Below are positions 9,956-19,434 of a stretch of DNA of 64,000 nucleotides, piece after piece. Below the pieces are notes generated by a model that did not search any database, was not told the DNA's origin, and saw only the letters and a list, made by a program, of their open reading frames with translations. Origin of the DNA: Glacieibacterium frigidum (GTDB lineage: Bacteria; Pseudomonadota; Alphaproteobacteria; Sphingomonadales; Sphingomonadaceae); the NCBI RefSeq assembly GCF_007097155.1, contig NZ_VJWA01000001.1, positions 372,001 through 436,000 on the forward strand, written 5' to 3'. The stretch's first letter is position 1. Each line of letters starts with the position of its first letter. The position numbers and the translations under genes are program-made.

Positions 9956-12802
9956 ATGAAGAGCATCTGGCTGGCGTCCGTCTGCGCGCTCGGAATTCCC
10001 GCTGCGGCCCTGGCGCAGGCGCCCGCGTCCCCCGCCACCAGCCCCGAGGCTGCCACCACCGCGACGCCGTCGACCCCGTCGCCCGCCAATCCGACCACCG
10101 CCGAAGCCGACGACAGCGAGCTGGCGCGCGGCGAGATCGTCATCACCGCGACCCGCCGTGCGCAGGTCCTCTCCGACGTGCCGATCGCGGTCAGCGCGGT
10201 GTCGGCCGAACAGCTCAAGAATTCGGGCGGCAGCGATATCCGCCAGCTCAACCAGCTTGCGCCGTCGCTGCTCGTCAGCTCGGCCACCAACGACAGCTCG
10301 GCCGTGGCGCGTATCCGCGGCATCGGCACGGTCGGTGAGAACCCCGGCCTCGAAAGCTCGGTCGCAGTGTTCATCGACGGCGTTTACCGCAGCCGCACCG
10401 GCGTCGGCCTGACCGAACTCGGCGAGGTCGAGCGTATCGAGGTGCTGCGCGGGCCCCAGGGCACGCTGTTCGGCCGCAACGCGTCCGCCGGCCTGATCAA
10501 CATCATCACTGCCAAGCCCAGCTTCGACTTCGGCGGCTCGGCCGAGGCGACCTACGGCAACTACGACAATATCCGCTTCGCTGGCGGCCTGACCGGGCCG
10601 ATCCTGGGCGACAGCGTCGCCTTCCGCATCGACGGCGTGTACAACAAGCGCGACGGCTTCCTGCCCGACATCATCTCGGGCCGCGACACCCAGAACCGCG
10701 ACCGTTTCCTGGTTCGCGGCCAGCTGCTGATCAAGCCCAGCGACGACCTGTCGATCCGCCTGATCGGCGATTACAGCGAGAAGGACGAGGAGTGCTGCGG
10801 CGCCGCGTACATCGCGCCGACGCGTAACCTCAGCCGCGCCGCCGACGGCTCGGTGGTCGAGTCGCCCAACACGATCCAGCAGATCATCCAGCAGCTCGGG
10901 GGCGTCGTGCCGCTGCCGGCCAACGCCAACGACAAGTACACGCGCGTGGCGTCGATCACGCCGGGCCGCGGCTATTTCCAGGACACCAAGGATTTCGGCA
11001 TCTCGGGCGAGATCAATTATGATCTCGGCGGGGCCAGCATCACCTCGATCACGGCCTATCGCGAATACAAGAACAAGGGCGCGCAGGACGGCGACTTCAA
11101 CAGCCTCGACATCCTGTATCGCGACGATCAGGACCGCAAGTTCGAGACGTTCACGCAGGAACTCCGCCTGCAGGGCACGCTGTTCGACGACCGGCTCGAT
11201 TTCCTCGTCGGCGGCTATTATTCGCGCGAGACGCTGACCGTCGACGACAATATCAAGTACGGCAACGACTTCGAGCGTTTCGCCAACTGCGTGCTGTCGG
11301 ATAACTTCGCCCGGGCCGTCGGGCAGCCGAGCCTGGTCAACACCGCCGACAGCAGCTGCTTCAATCGCACGGTCGCCGGTGCCCTTGCCGCCAACCCGGC
11401 GCTGCCGGCCGCGACGCGCGGCCAGATCGCCGGTCTCGCCGGCCTCGCGCCGCTCAGCGCGGCGGGCTTCAACCCGCTCGGCGGCTTCCGCAACGTCGCC
11501 GCGGCGATCGGCTTCCCGACCACCGGCGCGTTCCTCAATGGCACCGGCGTCGTGCAGAACGAGTTCGAGCAGAAGAGCCGCAACTATGCGATCTTCACCC
11601 ACAACGTCATCGACATCATCCCCGACCGGCTGATGCTGACGCTGGGTGCGCGCTACACCAACGAGCGCAAGACGCTGCAGTCGAACTTCAATTCGAACAA
11701 CGCGTTCTGCGGTGCCCTGCGCGCCACGGCGCTCGCCGGCCTCGCCAACCTGCCATGCGTGATCAACAACAACGCCGGGCCGGGCTTTACCAGCGGCCAG
11801 GCGGGTACGATCAAGAAGGAGAGCGAGGTCACCGGCACCGCCGTGCTGTCGTTCAAGCCGGTCGACGAACTGCTGACCTACATCTCCTATTCGCGCGGCT
11901 ATAAGGCGGGCGGTTACAACCTCGACACGTCGGCTCTCGACGCCCCCAACGCCGCGCTCGCCGGCCTGCCCGCCAACACCCCGGGCAACGGCCGCGTCGA
12001 GGCTGCCGACCTGCTGTTCGAGCCCGAAATCGTCGACGCCTATGAGTTCGGCGCCAAGCTCGACCTGCGCGAATTCAAGCTCAACACCTCGCTGTTCTAC
12101 CAGTCGTTCAACAACTTCCAGCTCAACACCTTCAACGGCGTCAACTTCGAAGTCGCCAACATCGGCGCGTGCAAGGACGACCTGGGCGGGCGCGACGGCG
12201 ACCTGATCGCGGGCAACTCGGCATGCGCCAGCGACCGCACGCGTGCCGGCGTGATCTCCAAGGGCGTCGAGATCGAGGCGTTCGTCTTCCCGGCGCGCGA
12301 TGTCACCTTCACCGCGGGCGTCACCTACACCGACACCGCGTATCGCAAGAACCTGACCGGCCTGAACGGCACGTCGCTGGCGACGACGCTGTTCCAGCTT
12401 CCCGGTCGTCGCCTGTCGAACAGCTCGGCCTATGTCGTGACCTCGAGCATCGCGTTCACGCCCCAGATCAACGAGAACCTGTCGACGCTGTTCTACCTCG
12501 ACTTCCGCTACCAGTCGGACCTCAACACCGGCTCCGACCTCGACTTCGAGAAGCGCCAGGATGGCTTCGGCGTCGTCAACGGCCGCATCGGCCTGTACGG
12601 GAAGGACAGGATCTGGGGCGTCGAGCTCTGGGGTCAGAACCTGCTCGACCAGAAGTATCAGCAGATCGCCGCTGACGCACCGCTGCAGGGCGGCAGCACC
12701 TTCCGCCAGACCCAGCAGTTCGGCACCTCGACCAACGGCCTGTACATCACCTTCCCGGCCGAGCCGCGCACCTACGGCATCACGCTCCGCACGCGCTTCT
12801 GA
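9956..12802 (+). CDS. TonB-dependent outer-membrane receptor
   Basis: This is an outer-membrane beta-barrel importer of 948 residues. A signal peptide ends ALAQA. A Pro/Thr/Ser-rich spacer and a TonB-box/plug start (EIVITATRR) follow. The plug carries ERIEVLRGPQGTLFGRNAS near residue 165. A long barrel ends in ...LRTRF with the terminal Phe needed for BAM insertion. Start ATG 9956 follows TTGGGGAG. Sphingomonads use many such receptors for sugars, lignin-derived aromatics and siderophores. The substrate is not predictable here, but the gene sits in the P450/RoxA-like/SDR/MDR neighbourhood. Confidence 0.95.
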   Translation: MKSIWLASVCALGIPAAALAQAPASPATSPEAATTATPSTPSPANPTTAEADDSELARGEIVITATRRAQVLSDVPIAVSAVSAEQLKNSGGSDIRQLNQLAPSLLVSSATNDSSAVARIRGIGTVGENPGLESSVAVFIDGVYRSRTGVGLTELGEVERIEVLRGPQGTLFGRNASAGLINIITAKPSFDFGGSAEATYGNYDNIRFAGGLTGPILGDSVAFRIDGVYNKRDGFLPDIISGRDTQNRDRFLVRGQLLIKPSDDLSIRLIGDYSEKDEECCGAAYIAPTRNLSRAADGSVVESPNTIQQIIQQLGGVVPLPANANDKYTRVASITPGRGYFQDTKDFGISGEINYDLGGASITSITAYREYKNKGAQDGDFNSLDILYRDDQDRKFETFTQELRLQGTLFDDRLDFLVGGYYSRETLTVDDNIKYGNDFERFANCVLSDNFARAVGQPSLVNTADSSCFNRTVAGALAANPALPAATRGQIAGLAGLAPLSAAGFNPLGGFRNVAAAIGFPTTGAFLNGTGVVQNEFEQKSRNYAIFTHNVIDIIPDRLMLTLGARYTNERKTLQSNFNSNNAFCGALRATALAGLANLPCVINNNAGPGFTSGQAGTIKKESEVTGTAVLSFKPVDELLTYISYSRGYKAGGYNLDTSALDAPNAALAGLPANTPGNGRVEAADLLFEPEIVDAYEFGAKLDLREFKLNTSLFYQSFNNFQLNTFNGVNFEVANIGACKDDLGGRDGDLIAGNSACASDRTRAGVISKGVEIEAFVFPARDVTFTAGVTYTDTAYRKNLTGLNGTSLATTLFQLPGRRLSNSSAYVVTSSIAFTPQINENLSTLFYLDFRYQSDLNTGSDLDFEKRQDGFGVVNGRIGLYGKDRIWGVELWGQNLLDQKYQQIAADAPLQGGSTFRQTQQFGTSTNGLYITFPAEPRTYGITLRTRF

Positions 12803-12866
12803 TTGGGCTAGGCCCCGGTCGCTGCGCGTGGCAGTGACCGGGCTTCCCCCTTCCGAAGGATTGCGA

Positions 12867-14003
12867 ATGACCGACCTTCCGACGCACGGCCTCCAGCTGC
12901 TGACCCTCGTCCGCGACGACGCGACGCTGGAGATCTCGCTGGTCAACCAGCCGGTGCCGACTCCGCGCGACCATGAGGTGCTGGTCGAGGTGCTGGCCAC
13001 CCCGATCAACCCGTCCGACCTCGGCCTGCTGGTCGGGGCCGCCGATGTCTCGACGCTGCGCGCGTCGGAGCGTGACGGCCTGCCGGTGCTGACCGCCGAC
13101 ATCGCAGCCCCCGGCATGCGCGCCATGGCGGGCCGCGTCGGCGAGGCGATGCCGGTCGGCAACGAAGGCTGCGGTGTGGTCGTCGCCGCCGGCGCCTCGC
13201 CCGCCGCGCAGGCGCTGCTCGGCAAGACCGTCGCCCTGCTCGGCGGCGCGATGTACGCCCAGTATCGCTGCCTTTCGGTGGCCGCCTGCATGGAACTGCC
13301 CGACGGCACCGCGCCCGAGGACGGCGCCTCGTGCTTCGTCAATCCGCTGACCGCACTCGCCTTTACCGAGGTGATGCGCGCCGAGGGCCACAGCGCGCTG
13401 GTCCACACCGCCGCAGCATCGAACCTGGGCCAGATGCTGGTGCGCATCTGCGCCGCCGACGGCATCCCGCTCGTCAACATCGTCCGCAGTTCGGCGCAGG
13501 TCGCGCTGCTCGAAGGGATCGGCGCGACCCACATCGTCGACTCGAGCGCCGAGGATTTCCGCAGCAAGCTCGGCGCGGCGATCGAGGCGACCGGCGCCAC
13601 GTGCGGCTTCGATGCGATCGGCGGCGGCAAGCTGTCCGGACAAATCCTCGCGGCGATGGAAGTCGCGGCGGTTAAGTCGGCGAAGACCTACAGCCGCTAC
13701 GGCTCCGACACCTTCAAGCAGGTCTATGTCTACGGCATGCTCGACGTCGGACCGACGATCCTCGATCGCAGCTTCGGGCTAAGCTGGGCGCTGTCGGGCT
13801 TCCTGTTGACGCCCTTCATGGCGAAGGCGGGGCCGGAGGTCGTCGCCCGCATGCGCGCGCGCGTCGTCGCCGAGCTGACGACGACCTTCAAGAGCCACTA
13901 CAGCCACAATATCAGCCTGCACGAGGCGCTCGATCCGGCGGTGCTGACCGCCTACAACGCCAAGCGGACCGGCGAGAAGTACCTGATCCGCCCGAAGGGT
14001 TGA
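12867..14003 (+). CDS. Zinc-less MDR-family oxidoreductase (quinone/enoyl reductase-like)
   Basis: This medium-chain dehydrogenase/reductase of 378 residues has the N-terminal GroES-like domain with PTPRDHEVLVEV and INPSDLG. It lacks the zinc-site Cys/His pattern and has GNEGCGVVV before the cofactor domain. The nucleotide-binding loop is AAASNLGQML instead of GxGxxG, as in enoyl-thioester reductases and quinone oxidoreductases that use NADPH. The ribosome site GAAGGA lies 6 bases before ATG 12867. It follows the TonB receptor by 64 bp and is probably co-transcribed. Its stop overlaps a TTG start of the next small gene. Confidence 0.88.
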   Translation: MTDLPTHGLQLLTLVRDDATLEISLVNQPVPTPRDHEVLVEVLATPINPSDLGLLVGAADVSTLRASERDGLPVLTADIAAPGMRAMAGRVGEAMPVGNEGCGVVVAAGASPAAQALLGKTVALLGGAMYAQYRCLSVAACMELPDGTAPEDGASCFVNPLTALAFTEVMRAEGHSALVHTAAASNLGQMLVRICAADGIPLVNIVRSSAQVALLEGIGATHIVDSSAEDFRSKLGAAIEATGATCGFDAIGGGKLSGQILAAMEVAAVKSAKTYSRYGSDTFKQVYVYGMLDVGPTILDRSFGLSWALSGFLLTPFMAKAGPEVVARMRARVVAELTTTFKSHYSHNISLHEALDPAVLTAYNAKRTGEKYLIRPKG

Positions 14004-14293
14004 GCCCGCCGCTCACCCCCGACGGCCGCTACATCGTCGTCCGCGGGCGGCTGTGGCGCGCCGCTAACCCTGCTCTCGATGACGCGACCCGCCAGGCGGC
14101 GGTCGACCGACTTATGACGGCGCGCCGGGCGATCGCACGCGGCGATATGTCCGCCCGCGCCGAAGTGCAGGCCGCGAAGGAGGCGCTCGGCGAGCGCGGC
14201 CCGGTGTGGTGGGACGACGGCGCCCCCGACCTCAACCGCCACATGGTGCGCAACACGCCCTACGCCGACTGGTTCGCCGCACTGGAGGGCTGA
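14000..14293 (+). CDS. Small hypothetical protein (TTG start)
   Basis: This 97-residue hydrophilic protein begins PPLTPDGRYIVVRGRLWR and contains GPVWWDDGAPDLNR and TPYADWFAAL. It carries no signal peptide or membrane segment. The likely start is TTG 14000, overlapping the stop of the MDR gene (TTGA), because no ATG precedes the conserved-looking N-terminus. The ribosome site is poor (AAGG immediately upstream), suggesting translational coupling. Proteins with this WR.ANP...PVWWDDGxPD pattern occur widely as uncharacterised short proteins in alphaproteobacteria. The function is unknown. Confidence 0.65.
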   Translation: MSPPLTPDGRYIVVRGRLWRAANPALDDATRQAAVDRLMTARRAIARGDMSARAEVQAAKEALGERGPVWWDDGAPDLNRHMVRNTPYADWFAALEG

Positions 14294-14347
14294 GCCGCCG
14301 GAACGGGCGCGCGCGGCGCGGCGTTATTTGCGTGAAGGAGATCATTC

Positions 14348-14629
14348 ATGTCCGACGACACCCCCGCACCGCCGCCCACCACGCACGACGACGGCCGCGA
14401 GCTCGGCTACGGCGCTGTCGGCGCGCGTCCCGCCATCGCCGACAGCGAAGCAGCCCCCGGCAAGATCGAGGGCGGCGAGTCCTCGGGCGGCGCCTATCAG
14501 CACGCCGTCAAGCCGCGGAACAGCGACAGCGACAGCGACTCGGCAGGCCAGAACGAGCAGGGCTATTCGGGTCCCGACAACCCCAACGCGACGAGCACCA
14601 AGGACGCGTCGCATGACCGCGCCAGCTGA
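14348..14629 (+). CDS. Small disordered hypothetical protein 1
   Basis: A 93-residue, very hydrophilic protein rich in Asp, Ser, Gly, Pro and Asn, with SDSDSDS and no hydrophobic core. It is probably intrinsically disordered. The ribosome site is excellent (AAGGAGATC before ATG 14348), which is the best evidence that it is real. It overlaps the next, similar small gene by 17 bp. Hydrophilin-like stress protection is a guess; nothing in the sequence proves it. Confidence 0.65.
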   Translation: MSDDTPAPPPTTHDDGRELGYGAVGARPAIADSEAAPGKIEGGESSGGAYQHAVKPRNSDSDSDSAGQNEQGYSGPDNPNATSTKDASHDRAS

Positions 14630-14867
14630 CGGCGGCGTGCCCGGTGCCGCGACCGGCCCCGACGCGACGAGTGCTGCGAAGCCCGACAACGGTCAGGCAG
14701 AGGATGGCAAGCACGGCGGCCAATCGATGGGCGGGCACGCCGGTGCCCCGAGCACTGCGAGCGACGGCGCCGGGATCAACGCGCAGTCGGGCGAGAAGTC
14801 GGGGACCGAGACCGAGCGCAACGCGCCGGGCATGTCGACCGACAAGCAAGCCGACGATACGCGGTAA
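14613..14867 (+). CDS. Small disordered hypothetical protein 2
   Basis: An 84-residue hydrophilic protein rich in Gly, Ala, Asp, Thr and Ser (GGQSMGGHAG, SGEKSGTETE). Its composition is like the preceding gene, which it overlaps by 17 bp in another frame. ATG 14613 is preceded by AAGGA. Both proteins look like an unstructured pair made from one mRNA. The stop TAA is followed by a T-run and a REP-like palindrome that probably ends the transcript. Confidence 0.6.
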   Translation: MTAPADGGVPGAATGPDATSAAKPDNGQAEDGKHGGQSMGGHAGAPSTASDGAGINAQSGEKSGTETERNAPGMSTDKQADDTR

Positions 14868-14878
14868 ATTTTTTCTGG

Positions 14879-14968
14879 CTGTCATTCCGGCAAACGCCGG
14901 AACCATCGGCTTTCCAAGCGAACGTCCGCTTGTTGATCGCTGGGTTCCGGCGGTCGCCGAAATGGCAG
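14879..14968. repeat. REP-like palindromic element, copy A
   Basis: A roughly 90-bp imperfect inverted repeat. The left arm is GTCATTCCGGCAAACGCCGG (14881-14900) continuing AACCA. The right arm at 14941-14968 carries GGTTCCGGCGGTCGCCG then AAATGGCAG. The spacer includes GTCCGCTTG. Copy B lies at 35832-35925 with the same arms and spacer core. It is placed between convergent genes, where it can act as a two-way terminator. Confidence 0.75.
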
Positions 14969-14969
14969 T

Positions 14970-15896
14970 TCAGGGTGTTGCCGCTCTACCGCTCCAGCCG
15001 CCGGCCTTCGCGACCATCGACGGCAGCGGACGCCCCAATACCTCGGCAAACCAGCCGTTGATCGCGATCAGCGCATCGAGATCGACCCCGCTCGCGACCC
15101 CGCTGCGATCAAGCATGAACACGAGATCCTCGGTGGAGATATTACCCGTCGCCCGTGGCGCGAACGGGCAGCCGCCCAGTCCGCCGAGGCTCGCATCGAG
15201 TACCCGCACGCCGCTGCGGTAAGCCGCCCACGCATTCGCAATGCCGGTGCCCCGCGTGTTGTGAAAATGCGCACGCATCGCGACACCCGGCGCCGCCTCG
15301 GCGAGGCGCCCGAACAGCTCCTCGACCTGCGCCGGCACCGCAACGCCGATCGTGTCGGCCAGCGCGATCTCGACCGCACCCGCATCCGCCATCGCGCGCG
15401 CGATGTCGATCACCCGCTCCGGCGGCACCGACCCTTCGAAGGGGCAGCCGAACGCCGCCGAGATCGTCACCTGTGGCACCAGTCCGGCCTCGCGCGCCAG
15501 CCGCAGCATGGCGACATTCTCGGCAATGCCCTGGGCGACCGTCTGGCCCTGGTTGCGCTGGCCGAAGCTGTCGGACGCGACGACGACGCACCCCGCCTCG
15601 TCAACGCCGCGTGCGCCCCCCTCGCGGCTCGCGATGGCGCGCAGCACGCCGCGCTTGTTCAGGCACAGGCCGATGTAGGACACGTCCGGCCGGTCGGGCA
15701 GGCCGGCGATCACCGCCTCGCCGTCGGCCATCTGGGGCACCCGCGCCGGATTGACGAACGACGCGACTTCGATGCGCCGCACGCCGGCCCGGAGCAGCCG
15801 GTCGATCAGCTGCGCCTTGTCGGGCGTCGCGATGACCTCCGCCTCGTTCTGAAGCCCATCGCGGGCGCCGACCTCGACGATCTGAACCTGTTCCAT
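14970..15896 (-). CDS. Hydroxymethylglutaryl-CoA lyase
   Basis: This enzyme cleaves HMG-CoA to acetoacetate and acetyl-CoA at the end of leucine degradation. The 308-residue TIM-barrel protein opens with [12 protein letters not shown], the acyl-CoA lyase/aldolase start. It has the metal-binding HxH ([11 protein letters not shown]) and the cysteine signature [17 protein letters not shown] near residue 240, diagnostic for HMG-CoA lyase. Start ATG 15894-15896 has AAGG upstream; an upstream TTG at 15917 would add seven residues. It diverges from folE. The other leucine-degradation genes are not in the window. Confidence 0.93.
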   Translation of the reverse strand: MEQVQIVEVGARDGLQNEAEVIATPDKAQLIDRLLRAGVRRIEVASFVNPARVPQMADGEAVIAGLPDRPDVSYIGLCLNKRGVLRAIASREGGARGVDEAGCVVVASDSFGQRNQGQTVAQGIAENVAMLRLAREAGLVPQVTISAAFGCPFEGSVPPERVIDIARAMADAGAVEIALADTIGVAVPAQVEELFGRLAEAAPGVAMRAHFHNTRGTGIANAWAAYRSGVRVLDASLGGLGGCPFAPRATGNISTEDLVFMLDRSGVASGVDLDALIAINGWFAEVLGRPLPSMVAKAGGWSGRAATP

Positions 15897-15962
15897 GCGC
15901 GCCTTATAGTGCGACAATTTCGTGGTTGTCAGCCGGGGGTCATTGCGCCTCTAAAGCCGCGC

Positions 15963-16586
15963 ATGGACGACTTTCTCGACGACGGCCCCGAACGCTCGGT
16001 TCAGGCGATGGGGCACGAACCGATTCCGCAGGCGCGCGCCGAGGATGCGGTGCGCGAACTGCTGCGCTGGGCGGGCGACGATCCCGAGCGTGAGGGGCTG
16101 CTCGACACGCCAGCGCGTGTGGCGCGCGCCTTCCGCGAATATTTTCGCGGCTATCTCGAGGACCCCGGCATCCACCTCAGCCGCACCTTCGGCGAGGTCG
16201 GCGGTTACGACGAGATCGTGCTGCTGAAGGACATCCCGTTCCAGTCGCACTGCGAGCACCACATGGCGCCGATCATCGGCAAGGCGCACATCGCCTATCT
16301 GCCGCGCGACCGCGTCGTCGGCATCTCCAAGCTGGCGCGCGTCCTGCACGGCTATGCGCGCCGCCTGCAGGTTCAGGAACGGCTGACCGCCGAAGTCGCC
16401 GACTGCATCCAGCACCACCTCGATCCCGTCGGTGTCGCGGTCGTCATCGAGGCGACCCACGCCTGCATGAGCGCGCGCGGCGTGATGACCGCGGGGGTCG
16501 TGATGACGACCAGCCGGATGATGGGCGTGTTTCGCGACGACGATCGGTCGCGGAAGGAAGTGCTGGCGCTGATGGGACGGGGCTAA
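15963..16586 (+). CDS. folE: GTP cyclohydrolase I
   Basis: FolE converts GTP to 7,8-dihydroneopterin triphosphate, the first step of folate synthesis. The 207-residue protein has an acidic N-terminus and the zinc-site motif SHCEHHMAP near residue 95. It also has [10 protein letters not shown] and the second zinc cysteine in [11 protein letters not shown]. Length and motifs are typical of type IA FolE. The GH1-like gene begins 36 bp downstream, so transcription may continue into it. Confidence 0.96.
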   Translation: MDDFLDDGPERSVQAMGHEPIPQARAEDAVRELLRWAGDDPEREGLLDTPARVARAFREYFRGYLEDPGIHLSRTFGEVGGYDEIVLLKDIPFQSHCEHHMAPIIGKAHIAYLPRDRVVGISKLARVLHGYARRLQVQERLTAEVADCIQHHLDPVGVAVVIEATHACMSARGVMTAGVVMTTSRMMGVFRDDDRSRKEVLALMGRG

Positions 16587-16622
16587 TCGCAACCAACTCC
16601 CATTAGGCCCGTTGCCCCGACC

Positions 16623-17957
16623 ATGTTCATGTTCGCCACCGGCATCGAAAATTCCTACCCCAAGGTCGGGAGCCGGCGCGTCGACCAGATGGCGAAGTGC
16701 GGCCATTACGAGCGTTGGAGCCAGGACTTCGACCTCGTCGAGGCGCTCGGCATCCACTTCCTGCGCTACGGGCCGCCGATCCACACGACCTGGCTCGGCG
16801 ACGGGCGCTACGACTGGTCGTTCGCCGACACGACGATGCGCGACCTGCACCGGCGCAACATCGTGCCGATCGTCGACCTCTGCCATTTCGGCGTGCCCGA
16901 CTGGATCGGCGACTTCCAGAACCCCGATTTCGGCCCGCTGTTCGCGCGCTATGCCCGCGAGTTCGCGGCGCGCTTTCCGTGGGTGCAGCTCTACACGCCG
17001 GTCAACGAGATGTTCATCTGCGCGATGTTCTCCGCCAAGTACGGCTGGTGGAACGAGGCGCTGACGACCGACCGCGGCTTCGTCACCGCGCTCAAGAACC
17101 TCGTCAAGGCGAACGTCCTGTCGATGAAGTGCATCCTCGAGGAGCGCCCCGACGCGATCTTCATCCAGTCGGAATCGTCGGAGTATTTCCATGCCGAGGA
17201 CCCCAGCGCGATCAAGCCCGCCGAAATCTTCAACTCGCTGCGCTTCCTCAGCCTCGACCTCAACTATGGCCGCCGCGTCGATTCCGAGATGTTCGAATAT
17301 CTGATGGATAACGGCATGGCGCGCGAGGATTACCAGTTCTTCCTCGACAACCGCTTCAAGCAGCACTGCATCATGGGCAACGATTACTACATCACCAACG
17401 AACATCGCGTGGCGGCCGACGGCGAGAGCCGCGCCGCGGGCGAGGTGTTCGGCTACGACGGCATCACCTGGCAATACTACGACCGCTACCGCCTGCCGGT
17501 GATGCACACCGAGACCAATATGACCGACAATGCCGAAGGGACCGCGGCGGTCGACTGGCTGTGGAAGCAATGGGCAAGCGTGCTGCGCGTCCGCAACGAC
17601 GGCGTGCCGATCACCGGCTTCACCTGGTATTCGCTGACCGACCAGATCGACTGGGACAGCGCGCTGCGGCACGACAACGGCAACGTCAACGCGGTCGGGC
17701 TGTACGATCTCGACCGCAACATCCGGCCGGTCGGGGCGGCGTACAGGGATCTGATCCAAGACTGGGCGGACGTGCTGCCGATGCAGTCGGTGTGCCTCGT
17801 CGTGCCGGTGGTCCGGCCGCAGGAGTATGACGAGGGCTTCGCGGTGCGGCGGCGCGACACGCTGCGCAACTGGCGCGCGCGGCGGGCACCCCCGGCCGCC
17901 GCAGTCGCTACGGCAGCCGAGATGTCCCCATCGGGGCGCGGCAGCGACGCCCCCTGA
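16623..17957 (+). CDS. Glycoside hydrolase family 1-like protein
   Basis: This 444-residue cytoplasmic protein has a GH1 TIM-barrel layout. The expected acid/base Glu is in YTPVNEMF near residue 127, where the family norm is TxNEP. The nucleophile Glu is in MHTETNM near residue 298, where the norm is TENG. GFTWYSLTDQIDWDSAL replaces the usual GYxxWSLxDNFEW. Both catalytic Glu residues are thus kept in altered surroundings. The last ~45 residues are Arg/Ala/Pro-rich and look like a non-conserved tail. Related GH1-like proteins are sometimes fused to or next to dTDP-sugar reductases. Activity on a beta-glucoside or galactoside is likely but unproven. Confidence 0.85.
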   Translation: MFMFATGIENSYPKVGSRRVDQMAKCGHYERWSQDFDLVEALGIHFLRYGPPIHTTWLGDGRYDWSFADTTMRDLHRRNIVPIVDLCHFGVPDWIGDFQNPDFGPLFARYAREFAARFPWVQLYTPVNEMFICAMFSAKYGWWNEALTTDRGFVTALKNLVKANVLSMKCILEERPDAIFIQSESSEYFHAEDPSAIKPAEIFNSLRFLSLDLNYGRRVDSEMFEYLMDNGMAREDYQFFLDNRFKQHCIMGNDYYITNEHRVAADGESRAAGEVFGYDGITWQYYDRYRLPVMHTETNMTDNAEGTAAVDWLWKQWASVLRVRNDGVPITGFTWYSLTDQIDWDSALRHDNGNVNAVGLYDLDRNIRPVGAAYRDLIQDWADVLPMQSVCLVVPVVRPQEYDEGFAVRRRDTLRNWRARRAPPAAAVATAAEMSPSGRGSDAP

Positions 17958-18023
17958 CGCGGTCTGGCAAAACCGCGTCGCGCGCGCTACGGATGCGGCA
18001 ATTGCGAACAAGGGGCACGCGCG

Positions 18024-18602
18024 ATGGGCAAGCTACTCGGTAACCTGAATACGGCGATCCTGACGGGGGTCGTGCTGCTGGTCGTCATGGCGCTGGGGCT
18101 GCACCATGCGCAGCTCGACGGCGGCTATGCGGTGCCCTTCACGCTGTTCCTGCATGTCCTGTCGGGCATCGTGTGGATCGGTTTGCTCTATTATTTCAAC
18201 CTCGTGCAGATCCCGACGATGCCCAAGGTGCCGGCCGAACTGAAGGGCGGCGTCAGCAAGTACATCGCCCCCGAGGCGCTGTTCTGGTTCCGCTGGGGCG
18301 CCATCGCGACGCTGGTCACCGGCCTCGCAGTCGCCGGACTCAAGGGCTATATGGCCGAGGCCTTCACGCTGCAGGACGGGTTCCGCCCGATCGGCATCGG
18401 CATGTACCTCGCAATCATCATGGCGGCGAACGTCTGGATGATCATCTGGCCGAACCAGCAGCGCGCCCTCGGCCTCGTTCCTGCTGACGATGCGGTCAAG
18501 GCGTCCAGCGCCCGCACCGCGATGCTCGCCAGCCGGACCAACTTCGTGCTGTCGCTGCCGATGCTCTACGGCATGGTCACGCAGATGTACCTGCCGGGCT
18601 GA
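18024..18602 (+). CDS. PuuD-like integral membrane protein (urate oxidase N-terminal domain family)
   Basis: This 192-residue protein has four to five transmembrane segments. The sequence HVLSGIVWIGLLYYFNLVQ in the second segment, plus FWFRWGA and ANVWMIIWPNQQ, match the membrane domain of the urate hydroxylase PuuD (DUF989). Full PuuD carries a C-terminal cytochrome c domain, which is absent here. Stand-alone versions are common in sphingomonads and their function is unsettled. The 3' end overlaps the convergent aldose epimerase gene by 26 bp. Confidence 0.85.
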   Translation: MGKLLGNLNTAILTGVVLLVVMALGLHHAQLDGGYAVPFTLFLHVLSGIVWIGLLYYFNLVQIPTMPKVPAELKGGVSKYIAPEALFWFRWGAIATLVTGLAVAGLKGYMAEAFTLQDGFRPIGIGMYLAIIMAANVWMIIWPNQQRALGLVPADDAVKASSARTAMLASRTNFVLSLPMLYGMVTQMYLPG

Positions 18603-19434
18603 CGCGGTAGGCGACCGTCAGCGTCAGCGTCTCGCCCGGCGCGAGGCGCGCGACGCCGGGTTGTCCGGACAGGTTGAGCGCGTCGGTCGGGTGCGTCACC
18701 GGCTCGACCGCGGTGATGCTGTCCCCCGTCGGCGCATAGACTACGAGCCACTGCGCGTTCGCCGACGCAGTGAAGGTCAGGCGGTGCGTCGGCCAGTCGA
18801 GCGCCACCGGACCGGCCGGCCCCGTGAACACGTGATCGGTCGTCGTGCGCCCATGCAGCCGGTGGCTCCAGTCGTCGCCTACCTCGGCGACATGGCCGAG
18901 CGGCATGACGAAGGCATCGGTGCGCCACCAGCCGTCGAGCTTCGCGGTCAGCCGCGTCGCGGGCGGGTTGGGGAAATAGGGGTGCAGGCCGAGCCCGGCG
19001 GGCATGTCGGTCGCGTCGCGATTGGTCACCGACAGCGCGACGTCGAAGCCGTCGTCGGTCACCGTGAAGTCCTGTCGCGCGTCGAACGCCCAGGGCCAGA
19101 CGCTGCCGTCGTGGGCGTAAGCCAGGCTGGCCGTCGTGTCGTTCGCGGTACCAGCCCACGGCGCCTGCCACGCCAGCCCGTGGATCGCATGCGGGTGCGT
19201 GCCGAAATTGCGCGGCAGGCGCACCTCGCGCCCGTTCCAGACGAAGCGCCCGTGCGCGATGCGGTTCGAATAGGGCACCAGCGGAAAGCACGCGAGGCCC
19301 AGCGGATCGCGCGCCGCGACCGCCTCGTCTCCGCTCGCACGCATCACGTCGATGCCGCGCCAGCGGAACGCCGCGATGCTGCCTCCAACCTCGGGCGCCA
19401 GCACGAGTTCGGTGTCGCCGCTCGCCAGCCTCAT
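18577..19434 (-). CDS. Aldose 1-epimerase (galactose mutarotase family)
   Basis: A 285-residue beta-sandwich epimerase that interconverts sugar anomers. Recognisable positions are PLVPYSNRIAHGRF (substrate Asn-Arg), HAIHGLAW (catalytic His region), GLGLHPYFP (second His) and the Glu in SITAVEPVTH. All are in family order. ATG 19432-19434 overlaps the stop of the SMP-30 lactonase gene by the ATGA arrangement, so the two are coupled. It most likely feeds a sugar to the pathway represented by the lactonase, dgoK and dgoA. Confidence 0.92.
   Translation of the reverse strand: MRLASGDTELVLAPEVGGSIAAFRWRGIDVMRASGDEAVAARDPLGLACFPLVPYSNRIAHGRFVWNGREVRLPRNFGTHPHAIHGLAWQAPWAGTANDTTASLAYAHDGSVWPWAFDARQDFTVTDDGFDVALSVTNRDATDMPAGLGLHPYFPNPPATRLTAKLDGWWRTDAFVMPLGHVAEVGDDWSHRLHGRTTTDHVFTGPAGPVALDWPTHRLTFTASANAQWLVVYAPTGDSITAVEPVTHPTDALNLSGQPGVARLAPGETLTLTVAYRVSPAGTSA

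Noticed and set aside
9902-13630. Very long open frame (about 1240 codons) on the minus strand
   Set aside because: It runs antisense through the TonB receptor and MDR genes. Its translation is Arg/Val/Asp-rich without domains, a shadow of third-position GC bias in the real genes.
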